The notes: generated by a model not told the origin, from the letters alone. A DNA stretch of 43,649 nucleotides from Hyphomicrobiales bacterium (GCA_013911885.1 JACESI010000014.1:1-43649); one strand, 5' to 3'. Numbered from the stretch's first letter, positions 1 through 9,495 are shown. Numbers and translations: made by a program.

Positions 1-1315
1 CTTCGGTACTCACCGGCGCGCCCTCGCGGGCAAGCGCGGTTCCGATCAGCCGCTCGAAAGTCGGATCAAGCGCCTGCTTCGCGGGAAGACCGCTCGCCGC
101 ATAAGGTTCGAGTGCGGCGAGCCGCTCCACCGGATAGCCGGATTTGCCGACAGCAGAAAGCGCATCCGCAAAAGGCGCACCGCTCGCTGCGCGTTGTTTC
201 AAGTTGTCGAGGGCAACCGTCTTTGCAATCTCAGAAACAAGCGCCGCCGCATTTGCCCGTTCGGCCAAGGTGCTCTCGCTCGCTGCAACCTTTTCGGAAA
301 GGACCGTGATCTGGCTGGAGACCTGGTCATTTTTCTCCGCAAGCGCGGCAAGCGCCGCTTTGATCCCGGCGATCGCCGCTTCGTCTGCCTCAACCACAGA
401 CTGGATCACGGATTGACGCGCGGCGGCTTCCTTCCCGATTGTTTCCTGAACGGCAGCTATGCCGACTTCAAGGCTGCCGATTTTCTGCTCGAGCGCCTTG
501 ATTGCCGCCGGATCGCCGGACGATCCGCTCGCCGCATCAGGCGCGGCGCCTGCACCTTCAAGCGCAAGCAGGCGCTCTTCGAAAGCTGAAGAAGGCGAGC
601 CGACGCTTCCAGCCGCCTCAGCTGCTGCAAGTGCCTCCTCCGACGTTTTTTCAACCGCCGCAACACGCGTCGCCAGGGCGTCTATCTGCGCCGGATCGGG
701 AATTTCGGGCGCGGGTGTTTTCTCAAGCGTCAATACGCGCTCACGAAGTTCGGCGAGCACCGGCTCATCCCCACCACCCAACGGCGGCACGATCCCTGCG
801 AATTGCAGCCCGAGAAGGCCGAATATCGCAACAAAGCCGCCGATGATTGCTGGAAACAGCCCATAAAAGCCGCTGCCCTGCCCTGCCTGCTGATCCTTGT
901 CCGGCTTGTTTCGAGCCGGGCTTTCGGGCGCGCGCGCAGGCGGTTTCGCCGCAGTGTCCGCAGACGGGCTTTCGCCCGTCTTTTCCGGCGCACGGGCCTC
1001 GCCGGGATCACCGGGCTTCGCGCCCGTTTTGTCGGGCAAGGGATCAACCGGGAAAGCCGCTGGTTTTGATGGCGCTGTTGCAACCTTTGGCACCCCCGCG
1101 TCTGAAGCCGCCTGTTCCGGCGCTGACTTCGGATCGGGAACGCCCCTCGAATCAGGCGCCGATGTCCCGGGCGCTTCCGATTTGGTGATATCGGTTGCCG
1201 CAAGATCAATTGTGACCGCTGACTTCGGCTTACGCGACGGTGTCTGGCTCGCCCCTGAATCCGGCTTTTTACCGGGCGTGTTTACTGTCTTTTTGTGGTT
1301 TCCGTTCGACGCCAT
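1..1315 (-). CDS. Mitofilin-like (Mic60/COG4223) inner-membrane protein, 3' end outside the window
   Basis: The frame is open from the ATG at 1315 to the window edge without a stop, about 438 residues, so the C-terminus is missing. The first 145 residues are rich in Pro, Ala, Lys and Asp and look disordered and cytoplasmic. A single membrane helix follows at about 148-172 (GFYGLFPAIIGGFVAIFGLL). After it comes a long Ala/Glu/Lys-rich stretch with coiled-coil character and then a more globular part. This layout matches the alphaproteobacterial relatives of mitochondrial Mic60, which shape the inner membrane. The position downstream of hemC-hemD is the usual one for this family in alphaproteobacteria. 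No strong ribosome site was seen. Family assignment rests on architecture and context, not on a catalytic motif. Confidence 0.8.
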   Translation of the reverse strand, partial: MASNGNHKKTVNTPGKKPDSGASQTPSRKPKSAVTIDLAATDITKSEAPGTSAPDSRGVPDPKSAPEQAASDAGVPKVATAPSKPAAFPVDPLPDKTGAKPGDPGEARAPEKTGESPSADTAAKPPARAPESPARNKPDKDQQAGQGSGFYGLFPAIIGGFVAIFGLLGLQFAGIVPPLGGGDEPVLAELRERVLTLEKTPAPEIPDPAQIDALATRVAAVEKTSEEALAAAEAAGSVGSPSSAFEERLLALEGAGAAPDAASGSSGDPAAIKALEQKIGSLEVGIAAVQETIGKEAAARQSVIQSVVEADEAAIAGIKAALAALAEKNDQVSSQITVLSEKVAASESTLAERANAAALVSEIAKTVALDNLKQRAASGAPFADALSAVGKSGYPVERLAALEPYAASGLPAKQALDPTFERLIGTALAREGAPVSTE

Positions 1316-1451
1316 CTGCCACTCACTGCTTTACTATCATCATCAGCCTGAGCCCTCATTCCGTTCGAACCATCGCTGAAACGGCGTTCAACGCCTTAGG
1401 TCGAATTTATGTCCCGGTTTTGTCACCAAGCCATAGTGTCGCTTCCGGTGG

Positions 1452-1485
1452 GGCGGATGGGGAGATCAGGGCATGACCATCCGCC
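1452..1485. other. Inverted repeat downstream of hemD
   Basis: ggcggatgg (1452-1460) and ccatccgcc (1477-1485) form a perfect 9-bp stem around a 16-nt loop, 12 bases past the hemD stop in the minus direction. No T-run follows, so it is not a classical intrinsic terminator. It may protect the mRNA 3' end or partly separate hemD from the mitofilin-like gene. Nothing else was seen in the 181 bases between those two genes. Confidence 0.35.
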
Positions 1486-1496
1486 TAAACGAGGGT

Positions 1497-2210
1497 TCAA
1501 CGCCCGAAATAGGCGTCAACTTTTTCAAACAAGGACCGTTCATCCGACCGCTCGGCCACACAGAGATCGATACCCGCGACACCATCGAACACCGAAGCAA
1601 CGGTTTTGGCAAGACAGAAAAAGGCAATTTTCTTAGTTGAATAACTTAGTGAATGATGTTCCATGAGTGATGCGAAGGCCTCTGCTGTGCGGCGTGAATA
1701 GAGCAGAACGCCATCGAGCGCGCCGACCTGAAAAGCGCTGATTGCAGCCGGTTGGAAGGTGCGGGCAAATTCAGCGCGGTACCGCTCCGCCATATCCACG
1801 ACAATGCCGTTGGCGCGGAGACGGGTTTCGAGATTGCCCTTCCGGTCGCGCCCACAGACATAGACAAGCCGGGCAGGCTGTTCTTCAAGCACGGTATCAA
1901 CAAGATCCTCGACCGCGCCGGAGGCAGATAGGACCATTGTGAAACCCGCAGCTTCGGCAAGGTCAGCCGTGGCGTCCCCGACGGAAAACAACCGCGCCTC
2001 GCGCCGCATCTCGTCCGACGCGAGCGCGTTAAGCGCACGCATGCCATTGCGACTCGTGACAACAAAATCCGCACCCCTGCGCCACGGGACCGGCTCTTTG
2101 GAAAACTGTGTTTCAAGCACCGGATTGATAAGGACGCTATACCCTTTCGCCCTTAATTTCTCAGCCGATAAGGTCGAGTCCGGCTCAGGACGTGTCATCA
2201 GAAGGTGCAT
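1497..2210 (-). CDS. hemD: Uroporphyrinogen-III synthase
   Basis: HemD closes and isomerises hydroxymethylbilane to uroporphyrinogen III in cytoplasmic tetrapyrrole synthesis. The 237-residue protein has the family's usual length and the two alternating alpha/beta halves. It begins with a typical N-terminal segment (MHLLMTRPEPDSTLSAEKL) and has a late segment (GVLLYSRRTAEAF) seen in HemD proteins. Sequence conservation in this family is low, so position matters: it starts 16 bases after hemC, with AGGA before its ATG, and the two should be one transcript. The mitofilin-like gene follows downstream. Confidence 0.92.
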   Translation of the reverse strand: MHLLMTRPEPDSTLSAEKLRAKGYSVLINPVLETQFSKEPVPWRRGADFVVTSRNGMRALNALASDEMRREARLFSVGDATADLAEAAGFTMVLSASGAVEDLVDTVLEEQPARLVYVCGRDRKGNLETRLRANGIVVDMAERYRAEFARTFQPAAISAFQVGALDGVLLYSRRTAEAFASLMEHHSLSYSTKKIAFFCLAKTVASVFDGVAGIDLCVAERSDERSLFEKVDAYFGR

Positions 2211-2226
2211 GAAGCATCCTTTCTGC

Positions 2227-3189
2227 TCACCGCGGATAGAGGCTTGCGACGAAGTCGGAGCTCAGCCTCGCCTTGAGCCGCATTCCCGCTTCCTCGCCGA
2301 TCAAAGCCGCATCACCGATGGCCCCATCCCCGGTAATATCGAAGCTCTCGCTGCCATCAGGCCGCAATACTTCGCCACGAAACGAGAGCCGGTTGCCCTC
2401 TACTGTCGCCATCCCGGCAATCGGCGTGCGGCAGGAGCCGTCGAGAACCTTCAGGAACGCCCGCTCAAGGGCGACCGCCGCCGCTGTTTCAGCATGATGC
2501 AGCGGCGCGACGAAGGCGCGGCTTTCAGCATCGTCAACCCGCGTCTCGATCCCGATCGCGCCCTGCGCGCAGGCAGGCAGGAAGGCGTCGGTATCGAGAT
2601 ATTCCGTGACGATCTCACCCATGCCAAGGCGGCTGAGACCGGCCGCGGCAAGAAGCGTTGCATCAGCCTGCCCTTCACCGAGTTTGCGAAGCCGTGTCTG
2701 GACATTGCCCCGAAAAATGATGACATTGTAATCCGCCCGGTAGCGCTTCAACTGCGCCTGACGGCGAAGCGACGCCGAACCGATGATGGCCCCTTCAGGC
2801 AAGGCCGAAAGCGCCGGGGCGGTCTTGCAGATGAATGCATCCCGCGTATCCTCGCGCGGCAGAAAAACATCAAGCACGAGGCCCTCCGGCAGCACGGTCG
2901 GCATGTCTTTCGAGGAATGAACCGCAAGGTCGATCTCAGCCGAAAGCAGCGCCTGCTCGATTTCCTTGGTGAAAAGCCCCTTGCCGCCAATTTCGGAAAG
3001 CGGGCGGTCGAGCACCATGTCTCCGGTGGTCTTGATCACCTGAATGACAATCGCCGTTTCGGGAAGGTTGTGCGCGCGCAGGAGGAGGTCGCGAACCTCA
3101 TGGGCTTGGGCGAGGGCGAGATCGCTTCCTCTTGTTCCAATCTTGGCAGGATTTTCCGGCGAGAAGGCGAACGGTTTCGGAGGATTCAT
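2227..3189 (-). CDS. hemC: Hydroxymethylbilane synthase (porphobilinogen deaminase)
   Basis: HemC polymerises four porphobilinogens into hydroxymethylbilane. Visible family marks are IGTRGSDLALAQ near the N-terminus, the substrate-binding segment AVHSSKDMPT, the Arg-rich SASLRRQAQL and FRGNVQTRL, and DGSCRTPIAG, whose Cys253 carries the dipyrromethane cofactor. I place the start at the ATG at 3189 (320 residues); a TTG two codons upstream is also open. It is the first gene of a minus-strand group with hemD and is divergent from tsaD, so the 81 bases between them must hold both promoters. Confidence 0.97.
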   Translation of the reverse strand: MNPPKPFAFSPENPAKIGTRGSDLALAQAHEVRDLLLRAHNLPETAIVIQVIKTTGDMVLDRPLSEIGGKGLFTKEIEQALLSAEIDLAVHSSKDMPTVLPEGLVLDVFLPREDTRDAFICKTAPALSALPEGAIIGSASLRRQAQLKRYRADYNVIIFRGNVQTRLRKLGEGQADATLLAAAGLSRLGMGEIVTEYLDTDAFLPACAQGAIGIETRVDDAESRAFVAPLHHAETAAAVALERAFLKVLDGSCRTPIAGMATVEGNRLSFRGEVLRPDGSESFDITGDGAIGDAALIGEEAGMRLKARLSSDFVASLYPR

Positions 3190-3270
3190 TTGCAAGCGCT
3201 TCTGCTCAGGTGGTAGTCGAATTCAGGCAGAACCACCTTGACCCTTTTACGACACCGGTTCAACGGCTTG

Positions 3271-4410
3271 ATGACCCAAAATACCCACCCTAAGCATTAC
3301 CACCTATCGAACGCTCCGCGTCCCGGTCTTCTGGTGCTCGGGCTTGAATCGAGCTGCGACGAGACAGCGGCAAGCGTCGTGCGCTGGAACGGCAGCGGGC
3401 GCGGGGATATTCTTTCGAACATCATCCTCAGTCAGACCGAAGATCATGCAGCCTTTGGCGGGGTTGTCCCGGAGATTGCTGCACGCGCCCATGTAGAGGC
3501 GATGGATGACGTGATCAAAGCAGCGATGATTGCGGCGAAGCTTGATCTGCCTGAGATTGATGCCATCGCCGCAACCGCCGGTCCGGGCCTGAACGGTGGT
3601 CTTCTGATTGCGACCATGACCGGCAAGGTGATTGCCCGCGCCCTCGGCAAGCCGTTTTATCCGATCAACCATCTCGAAGGCCACGCCCTTACCGCGCGCC
3701 TCACCGAGGCGGTTGCGTTTCCCTATCTTCTTCTTCTCGTGTCGGGCGGGCATACCCAGATTCTGATCGTCCACGGTGTCGGCGCCTATGAGCGTCTCGC
3801 AACCACCATCGACGATGCCCTTGGCGAAGCCTTCGACAAGACCGCGAAACTCCTCGGCCTTGGCCATCCGGGGGGCCCGGCGGTCGAGCAATATGCCCTA
3901 ACCGGCGATGCCATGCGCTTCGACTTTCCCCGTCCGATGCACAATCATCCAACCTTGAACATCTCGCTTTCCGGCCTCAAGACCGCTGTGCGCCTTGCCG
4001 CTGAAAAGGCCGCCCCCCTGACGGAACAGGATCTCGCCGATATCTGCGCCTCGTTTCAAGAAGCCGTCTGCGACATTCTGGAAAACCGCGTCGCCCGCGC
4101 CCTTGCGCTTTTCACCGAGCGTTATTGCCTGCATGGCGGCGGCGCCCGCCTTGTCATTGCCGGTGGTGTGGCGGCAAACCAGATGATCCGCGCCCGCCTC
4201 GCGGCGCTCTGCGCACGCAACGAGGTTCTCCTCGCGACGCCACCGCTTCCGCTTTGCACCGACAATGCCGCCATGATCGCATGGGCAGCAGCCGAACAGA
4301 TCGCCATCGGTGTCAAGGGCGACATGGATTTCAAACCGCGTCCGCGCTGGCCGCTCGATGATGCGCGCGCCGGATTGGTCGGCTCGGGCAAGAAGGGAGC
4401 CAAGGTATGA
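3271..4410 (+). CDS. tsaD: tRNA N6-threonylcarbamoyladenosine transferase TsaD
   Basis: TsaD transfers threonylcarbamoyl from its adenylate to A37 of ANN-decoding tRNAs, together with TsaB and TsaE. The protein shows [10 protein letters not shown] at the start, the metal-binding NHLEGH (His134 and His138), [10 protein letters not shown], and [27 protein letters not shown] segments of the ASKHA fold. The frame is open upstream to a TTG at 3238, but the ATG at 3271 gives a 379-residue protein with a more usual N-terminus; the ribosome site is weak in both cases. Its stop overlaps the gpsA start by four bases (ATGA), which indicates coupled translation. tsaD-gpsA pairing is common in alphaproteobacteria. 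Confidence 0.96.
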   Translation: MTQNTHPKHYHLSNAPRPGLLVLGLESSCDETAASVVRWNGSGRGDILSNIILSQTEDHAAFGGVVPEIAARAHVEAMDDVIKAAMIAAKLDLPEIDAIAATAGPGLNGGLLIATMTGKVIARALGKPFYPINHLEGHALTARLTEAVAFPYLLLLVSGGHTQILIVHGVGAYERLATTIDDALGEAFDKTAKLLGLGHPGGPAVEQYALTGDAMRFDFPRPMHNHPTLNISLSGLKTAVRLAAEKAAPLTEQDLADICASFQEAVCDILENRVARALALFTERYCLHGGGARLVIAGGVAANQMIRARLAALCARNEVLLATPPLPLCTDNAAMIAWAAAEQIAIGVKGDMDFKPRPRWPLDDARAGLVGSGKKGAKV

Positions 4411-5384
4411 CGAAGCTTGCTGTTCTCGGTGGCGGCGCCTGGGGCACCGCGCTTGCCGCAAGCCTTGCACGTGCCGGCAAAAACCCGGTCCTGTGGGCAC
4501 GCGATCAGGCGGTGGTGGATGACATCGGAAGGAACCGGAAGAACACGAAATATCTGGGCGATATCCGCCTTCCCGAAGGCATTCACCCGACCACGGACCC
4601 TGCCGCCCTGAGGCTTGCCGATGTGATCCTCGTCAGTGTGCCGACCCAGACGCTGCGACCCGTTTTGAGCGATCTCTGCGCCGTGATCGAGCGGTCCGCC
4701 ATTCTGGTGCTTTGCGCCAAGGGCATCGAGACCACGACAGGAAGCCGCGTCTCGGCAATCGCAGCCGATGTGATGGCTGACAACCGCCTCGCCATCCTGT
4801 CAGGCCCGAGCTTCGCGGTCGATGTGGCGCGCTGGCTGCCGACCGCCGTCACGCTCGCTGCCGCCTCCATCGAGGAAGCATCCGCCATAGCCGAGGAAAT
4901 CTCCGCGCCCGCTTTCCGGCCCTATGCGTCGGATGACATCATCGGCGTCGAGATTGGCGGCGCGCTCAAGAATGTCATCGCCCTTGCCGTCGGCATGGCG
5001 CGGGCGCAGGGTCTGGGTGCCAGTGCGGAGGCGGCCCTGACCACACGGGGATTTGCCGAACTTGCCCGCATTGCCCGTCATTTCGGCGGCAAAAGCGAAA
5101 CCCTCATGGGGCTTTCCTGCCTGGGCGATCTCATGCTCACCTGTTCTAGCCCGCAATCGCGCAATTTCGCCTATGGCATGGCGGTTGGTCGCGGCGAGAA
5201 GCGCGAGGGTCTGAGGCTCGCGGAGGGCGTCTACACCACACGGATCGCCTGCGCCATCTGCGAGAAAGCTGGCATCGACGCGCCGATCATCCGGGTAATC
5301 GACGCGGTGCTTTCTGAGAAAATCGACCTTGACGCCGCGATGGCAGCTCTTCTGGCCCGACCGCTCAAGAAAGAAACAGATTGA
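4407..5384 (+). CDS. gpsA: Glycerol-3-phosphate dehydrogenase [NAD(P)+]
   Basis: GpsA reduces dihydroxyacetone phosphate to sn-glycerol 3-phosphate, the backbone for phospholipids. The 325-residue protein has the N-terminal dinucleotide-binding GGGAWGTAL (residues 8-16), [20 protein letters not shown] and [11 protein letters not shown] with the catalytic Lys188, followed by the all-helical C-terminal domain with [19 protein letters not shown]. Length is normal. It overlaps tsaD by four bases. Confidence 0.97.
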   Translation: MTKLAVLGGGAWGTALAASLARAGKNPVLWARDQAVVDDIGRNRKNTKYLGDIRLPEGIHPTTDPAALRLADVILVSVPTQTLRPVLSDLCAVIERSAILVLCAKGIETTTGSRVSAIAADVMADNRLAILSGPSFAVDVARWLPTAVTLAAASIEEASAIAEEISAPAFRPYASDDIIGVEIGGALKNVIALAVGMARAQGLGASAEAALTTRGFAELARIARHFGGKSETLMGLSCLGDLMLTCSSPQSRNFAYGMAVGRGEKREGLRLAEGVYTTRIACAICEKAGIDAPIIRVIDAVLSEKIDLDAAMAALLARPLKKETD

Positions 5385-5491
5385 TGGGAGCCCCGCCCGA
5401 GCGCTTCTGAAACGCCGTCAAGGTGACAGGCATCTCACAGGATGCTAAGCGGTTGAGACCTGCCCGACACCCTAACCGAAGGACCCGTATC

Positions 5492-5770
5492 ATGCATTTC
5501 GTTTTCTATGGAAAAGACAAGGCAGACAGTCTCGATCTGCGCCTCAGCAACCGACCGGCCCATGTCGAATGGCTGAAATCGAGCCCGATCCCGGTTGCCG
5601 GACCGATCCTTGACGGGAACGGCAACCCTTCAGGCTCCATGGTGATCTGCGAGGCGCAGGATCAGGCGGCGGCGGAAGCGTTGTTTGCAAGCGACCCTTA
5701 CGCGATTGCCGGGCTTTTCGCCTCAACCGAAATCCGGCCCTGGAAATGGGTCATCGGCGCACCCGCATGA
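5492..5770 (+). CDS. YciI family protein
   Basis: A 92-residue protein of the YciI-like ferredoxin-fold family, small dimeric proteins of unresolved function. Visible marks are the starting beta strand MHFVFYGKD, the RPAHVEWL helix with the conserved His, GPILDGNGNPSGSM, and the C-terminal EIRPWKWVIG. The ATG at 5492 is preferred because AAGGA lies just upstream; the open frame extends further back without a ribosome site. It sits between gpsA and an EVE-domain gene, an arrangement familiar from Hyphomicrobiales. No direct evidence for substrate. Confidence 0.9.
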   Translation: MHFVFYGKDKADSLDLRLSNRPAHVEWLKSSPIPVAGPILDGNGNPSGSMVICEAQDQAAAEALFASDPYAIAGLFASTEIRPWKWVIGAPA

Positions 5771-5818
5771 ACCGGGTCGCGAACCAAGCTGGAAGTATAC
5801 AAAGATAAAGGGGCAGAC

Positions 5819-6256
5819 ATGGCCTACTGGTTGTTCAAATCCGAGCCTTTCAAATGGTCCTGGGATCAGTTGAAGGCGAAAGGTGCCGCGGGCGAAGAAT
5901 GGGATGGCGTGCGCAATTATCAGGCGCGCAATTTCATGCGCGCCATGAAAATCGGCGACAAGGGCTATTTCTACCATTCCAATGACGGACTGGAAATTGT
6001 CGGCATCGCCGAGGTCTGTCGCGAGGTTCATCCGGATTCCACGACGGATGATCCGCGCTGGGAATGCGTCGATATCCGCGCCCTCTGTGACGTGCCGGTG
6101 CCCGTGACCCTGAAACAGGTGAAGGCGACGGAAAGCCTCAAGGACATGGCGCTCGTCACCTCGATGCGGCTCTCGGTCCAGCCAGTGACGCCGCAGGAAT
6201 GGGAAATCGTCTGCCGCATGGGCGGGCTTGACCCGCAGTCGCTGAAACCACTCTGA
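5819..6256 (+). CDS. EVE domain-containing protein
   Basis: A 145-residue protein made of a single EVE domain, a PUA-like fold that in studied members is thought to read modified bases in DNA or RNA. It begins with the hallmark YWLFKSEP, followed by WDGVRNYQARNFM, GDKGYFYHS and a C-terminal segment ending in GLDP. Length is that of stand-alone EVE proteins. It follows the YciI-like gene by 48 bases and precedes a YcaQ-like DNA glycosylase gene, which makes a role linked to modified or damaged bases plausible; that link is inference from position. Confidence 0.93.
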   Translation: MAYWLFKSEPFKWSWDQLKAKGAAGEEWDGVRNYQARNFMRAMKIGDKGYFYHSNDGLEIVGIAEVCREVHPDSTTDDPRWECVDIRALCDVPVPVTLKQVKATESLKDMALVTSMRLSVQPVTPQEWEIVCRMGGLDPQSLKPL

Positions 6257-6270
6257 CCAGGAAGGGCCGC

Positions 6271-6330
6271 ATGGATATTCGTCGGGATTTCCTCGCTATA
6301 AACCGCGTGCGCGGCGCGGACCGGTTTTGA
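6271..6330 (+). CDS. Possible 19-residue leader peptide overlapping the YcaQ-like gene
   Basis: ATG at 6271 follows AGGAAGG at good spacing and opens a 19-codon frame (MDIRRDFLAINRVRGADRF) that stops at TGA 6328-6330. The stop overlaps the TTG (6327-6329) that starts the downstream gene, giving a TTGA junction. The downstream TTG has no ribosome site of its own. Seen in sequence: the strong site, the short frame, the overlap. Inferred: translation of this peptide delivers ribosomes to the TTG start. A frameshift joining the two frames in the real genome is the alternative. Confidence 0.4.
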   Translation: MDIRRDFLAINRVRGADRF

Positions 6331-7562
6331 GCACGGCCTACCCGCTTGAGGCGGCAACCGCCCGCCACGTGATCCTGCATCTTCAGGGTCTGACAGAGAC
6401 GAAACGCATCAACCCGCCGCATGAGGCCCTTTATCAGCGGATCGAAGCCCTCGGTTTCGTTCAGATCGACAGCATCAAATGGGTCGAGCGCGCGCACCAC
6501 ATGATCCTTTATGCGCGTGATCCTTCCTATCGCCCGGCACAGCTGGAACGGCTTGTCTGCCGGGACAAGCGTTTGTTCGAGAACTGGACCCATGATGCGT
6601 CCTTCATTCCAGGTTGCTTTTTTCCCTACTGGCGGCATAAATTCGCGCGCGAGAATGCACGGCTCGAAGCCCGCTTTGCCAGCTGGCAAGGCGACGGCTT
6701 CCTTGCCCACCGCGACCTTCTGCTTGAGCGCATCAGGACCAGAGGCGCGCTCATGTCGCGTGATCTCGAGCGCCCCGCCGCTGCCCGGAAAGAGATGTGG
6801 CAATGGCATGATGGCAAGGCGGCGCTTGAGTTTTTGTGGCGCACCGGCAGGCTCGGGATCCGCGAGCGCCGGAATTTCCAGAAAGTCTATGACCTGACAG
6901 AGCGCTGCCTCCATCCGCAGGATCTGGAAAGGCGTATTTCCCATGCGGATTTCGTCGATTGGGCCTGCCGTGCAGCGCTCGCCCGGCTCGGCTTCGCGAC
7001 AGCGGCGGATGTCGCGCGGTTTTTCGATCTGGTGACCATTGATGAGGCGAAAACCTGGCTCGCGCGCCAGGATGGCCAGGGTGTGCGACCGGTTCGCGTA
7101 GAGGGCGCAGATGGCACAGAGCGCGACCTTTCGGCACCGGCAAACATTGAAGAGATTGTTGAAACGCTGGCGCCCCTTCCGGCGCGGGTCCGCTGCCTCT
7201 CGCCGTTTGATCCGGTGATCCGCGACCGCAAAAGGCTCGCATGGCTCTGGGGATTTGACTACCGGATCGAGATTTACATACCCGTAGCAAAGCGGCTCTG
7301 GGGCTATTATGTGTTTCCCCTTCTCGAACGCGACCGCTTGATCGGCCGGATCGACATGAAGGCAGACCGCCAAGCCGGGCGACTTGTTGTGAGGAGACTT
7401 TGGCTTGAAGACGGCGTAAAGATGAGTGCTTCCCGCAAACGGCTCATCAGCGCCGAACTCGTCAGGCAGGCGCATTTCTGCGCACTTGACGGCGTTGAAT
7501 GGGATGGCGTGGTCTTCTCGAATCCAACAACGGCCTCAGGCCCGGCAGAGACACCAGATTGA
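6327..7562 (+). CDS. YcaQ-like winged-helix DNA glycosylase family protein
   Basis: A 411-residue protein of the YcaQ/AlkX family (winged helix-turn-helix proteins with the HTH_42 domain), whose studied members unhook interstrand crosslinks and other bulky alkylated bases from DNA. Family marks are the N-terminal ARHVILHLQGL helix, FVQIDSIKWVERAHH with the catalytic QxD motif, LFENWTHDASFIP, and late PFDPVIRDRKRL and GYYVFPLLERDRLIGRIDMKADR. The N-terminus is complete from the TTG at 6327, which has no ribosome site and overlaps the stop of a 19-codon frame. It ends convergent with rppH. The exact lesion repaired cannot be told from sequence. Confidence 0.88.
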   Translation: MSTAYPLEAATARHVILHLQGLTETKRINPPHEALYQRIEALGFVQIDSIKWVERAHHMILYARDPSYRPAQLERLVCRDKRLFENWTHDASFIPGCFFPYWRHKFARENARLEARFASWQGDGFLAHRDLLLERIRTRGALMSRDLERPAAARKEMWQWHDGKAALEFLWRTGRLGIRERRNFQKVYDLTERCLHPQDLERRISHADFVDWACRAALARLGFATAADVARFFDLVTIDEAKTWLARQDGQGVRPVRVEGADGTERDLSAPANIEEIVETLAPLPARVRCLSPFDPVIRDRKRLAWLWGFDYRIEIYIPVAKRLWGYYVFPLLERDRLIGRIDMKADRQAGRLVVRRLWLEDGVKMSASRKRLISAELVRQAHFCALDGVEWDGVVFSNPTTASGPAETPD

Positions 7563-7611
7563 CGATACAATTGGGGCATCAACCCTTGCAGCGTTTCGCC
7601 CGCTGCCATTT

Positions 7612-7647
7612 CAGGCTTTCTCCCAGGCTTTCTCCCAGGCTTTCTCA
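7612..7647. repeat. Three tandem copies of a 12-bp unit
   Basis: caggctttctcc occurs at 7612-7623 and 7624-7635, and a third copy with a changed last base (caggctttctca) at 7636-7647. It lies in the 147-base space between the convergent YcaQ-like gene and rppH. No coding role is apparent; slippage-prone repeat. Confidence 0.8.
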
Positions 7648-7709
7648 ATGAGGCGCACTCTCGTGGGCGACCCCACGACACATGCCTCGCCGACCTTTGC
7701 CGCCACGGA

Positions 7710-8219
7710 TCAGCGCTCAAAACTCCGAAAACTTTCAACAACGCGTTCATAGACCGGGCGTTTGAAGGGAACAACCAAATCGGGCGCTTCCTCAAGGGCG
7801 GCCCAGCGCCATTCCGAAAACTCCGCCGGATGCGCACCGCCGCCCGGCGCAACCACATCGATCTCGCTGTCATCACCCTCGAAGCGGAAAGCGAACCAGC
7901 GCTGTATCTGGCCACGATACTTGCCCTTGAGCGCGATCCCGAGCATTTCCCGTTGCAGGTCATATGTCAGCCAGTCGTCAACCTCGCCGAGTAGCGTGAC
8001 CGAAGAGACATTGGTTTCCTCAAAAAGTTCCCGCTTTGCTGCGACAAGCGGGTCTTCGCCCTTATCGATCCCACCCTGCGGCCATTGCCAAAGATGATCC
8101 GGCTCGCGGTGCTCCGGATCGTGCATCCAGAGACGCTTGCCGAGCCAGACCTTCCCGGCCTGATTGAAAAGAACAACGCCGACACAAGGCCGATAGGGCA
8201 GATCATCGTGAGACAGCAT
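7710..8219 (-). CDS. rppH: RNA pyrophosphohydrolase (Nudix)
   Basis: RppH removes pyrophosphate from the 5' triphosphate end of mRNAs, priming them for RNase E decay. The 169-residue protein carries [21 protein letters not shown] and a full Nudix box, G49-x5-E-x7-REL-x-EE ([10 protein letters not shown] ... RELFEETNV). The start is the ATG at 8219, giving the typical short N-terminus [11 protein letters not shown]; a TTG twelve codons upstream is open but unneeded. It is the last gene of the minus-strand block, 58 bases after the YibQ-type gene. Confidence 0.95.
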   Translation of the reverse strand: MLSHDDLPYRPCVGVVLFNQAGKVWLGKRLWMHDPEHREPDHLWQWPQGGIDKGEDPLVAAKRELFEETNVSSVTLLGEVDDWLTYDLQREMLGIALKGKYRGQIQRWFAFRFEGDDSEIDVVAPGGGAHPAEFSEWRWAALEEAPDLVVPFKRPVYERVVESFRSFER

Positions 8220-8277
8220 GAGCAGAAAATTCCAGAGCCGGAGATCAAAGGCCAAAGGCGGGACAAGAAACCGAGCG

Positions 8278-9495
8278 TCAGAACCCGCTCTGACTGAGCG
8301 TGGCCGAGATCGGTATCAGCTTGATACCACGCTTTTCCGCATCTTTCGACCAGCGTTTGAGGCGCTCAACGGTGATCGGAAACGCCGATGCAATGCCAAT
8401 TGCCATGCCTTTGTCCCGCGCGAGGCTTTCAAGCTCCAGAAGCCTGGCGTCGATATCGCCGGCATTGAGCAATGAATCCAGCACCAGGGAACTTTGCACA
8501 AACGGAATTTTCTCCGCGCTTGCAATTTCGCTGGCGCGGCTCAGCGGCGTCGATCCATTGTCGACATAAAGCAGGCCGCGGCTCTGCAATTCCCTGAACA
8601 GCGGCGTCAGCGCCTCGGGTGAGGCGGAGAACCGGGCACCCATGAAATTCAACACGCCGACATAGTTGGTCATGCGGCTGAGAAGCCAGTGCAGGCGATC
8701 GAGATTGGATTCCCAGGCATCATCCACGAGCAGCGTTTTTGGTCCGGGATCGTTGTTTGGATAATCAAAGGGTTCGAGCGGCAACTGGATCAGAAGTTCG
8801 TGCCCGGTGTCACGCGCACGCGCCATCCAGTCGAACAGACCATCGGCATAAGGCGCGAAGGCAAGCGTCGTTTCCGGTGGCAGGTCGGCGAGCACGGTTT
8901 GTGTTGTCTTGTCGTTGAGGCCGAGACCGTCAATGATGATCGCAATCTGGCTTTTGCGCCCGGCGACAACGCTGGAAGGCCGGCTATAGGCCACCATCGG
9001 CTTTTCACCGGCATCTCCGACCCTCGGCAGGAAGCCGTAACGGGATTTCTCGATGAGTTTCTTGTCCGCCACGTTTGAAAGCGTGACGCTGCTCTCCGGC
9101 GTCGCCGTTTTGCTCGGATCATAAATCAGAATCTCATCCGGATTGATCGGCGCCAGACCATCGGCGGATTCGGGGACGAGTTCGGTGAAAACCGCCGGAT
9201 TCTGAATTGCCACAGTCTGGTCAGGCGTGTTGACGGCAACCAGCTCGACATCACGCTCCTTGCTATCGAATTTCGGTTCGATGATGCGCACTGTGACCAT
9301 CGGATCGCCGCCATTCGGATCATCAACCACAGCAACAAAGGTGACCGCGACAAGAAAAAGGCCGAAGAGTATGAGGCCGGAGAGCCACAGAAAAGGAATG
9401 CGCTCGATCAGCGGGCGCTTCGGATTGCTAGCCGCCTTGCCTGCTTTCTTCACGGATACACCAAGGGGTCTGGTGAGGTCTTTCAACGGTTCCAA
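8278..9495 (-). CDS. Divergent polysaccharide deacetylase family protein (YibQ/COG2861)
   Basis: A 405-residue single-pass membrane protein. A short basic cytoplasmic tail is followed by a membrane helix at about 34-57, a linker to about 165, and a periplasmic NodB-like (divergent polysaccharide deacetylase) domain starting at [17 protein letters not shown] and running through [42 protein letters not shown] and [10 protein letters not shown]. The family's enzymatic activity is not established. It sits downstream of envC and ctpA as in many Hyphomicrobiales, hinting at cell-wall or septum function. The start is uncertain: no ATG is available, TTG at 9495 is used here, and another TTG three codons in is possible. 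Confidence 0.9.
   Translation of the reverse strand: MEPLKDLTRPLGVSVKKAGKAASNPKRPLIERIPFLWLSGLILFGLFLVAVTFVAVVDDPNGGDPMVTVRIIEPKFDSKERDVELVAVNTPDQTVAIQNPAVFTELVPESADGLAPINPDEILIYDPSKTATPESSVTLSNVADKKLIEKSRYGFLPRVGDAGEKPMVAYSRPSSVVAGRKSQIAIIIDGLGLNDKTTQTVLADLPPETTLAFAPYADGLFDWMARARDTGHELLIQLPLEPFDYPNNDPGPKTLLVDDAWESNLDRLHWLLSRMTNYVGVLNFMGARFSASPEALTPLFRELQSRGLLYVDNGSTPLSRASEIASAEKIPFVQSSLVLDSLLNAGDIDARLLELESLARDKGMAIGIASAFPITVERLKRWSKDAEKRGIKLIPISATLSQSGF

Noticed and set aside
1939..3216. 425-codon open frame on the plus strand across hemD and hemC
   Set aside because: Antisense shadow of two certain genes; Arg/Pro-rich translation with no family features.
6156..7475. 439-codon open frame on the minus strand
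   Set aside because: Antisense shadow of the EVE and YcaQ-like genes; long only because of GC-rich codon bias.
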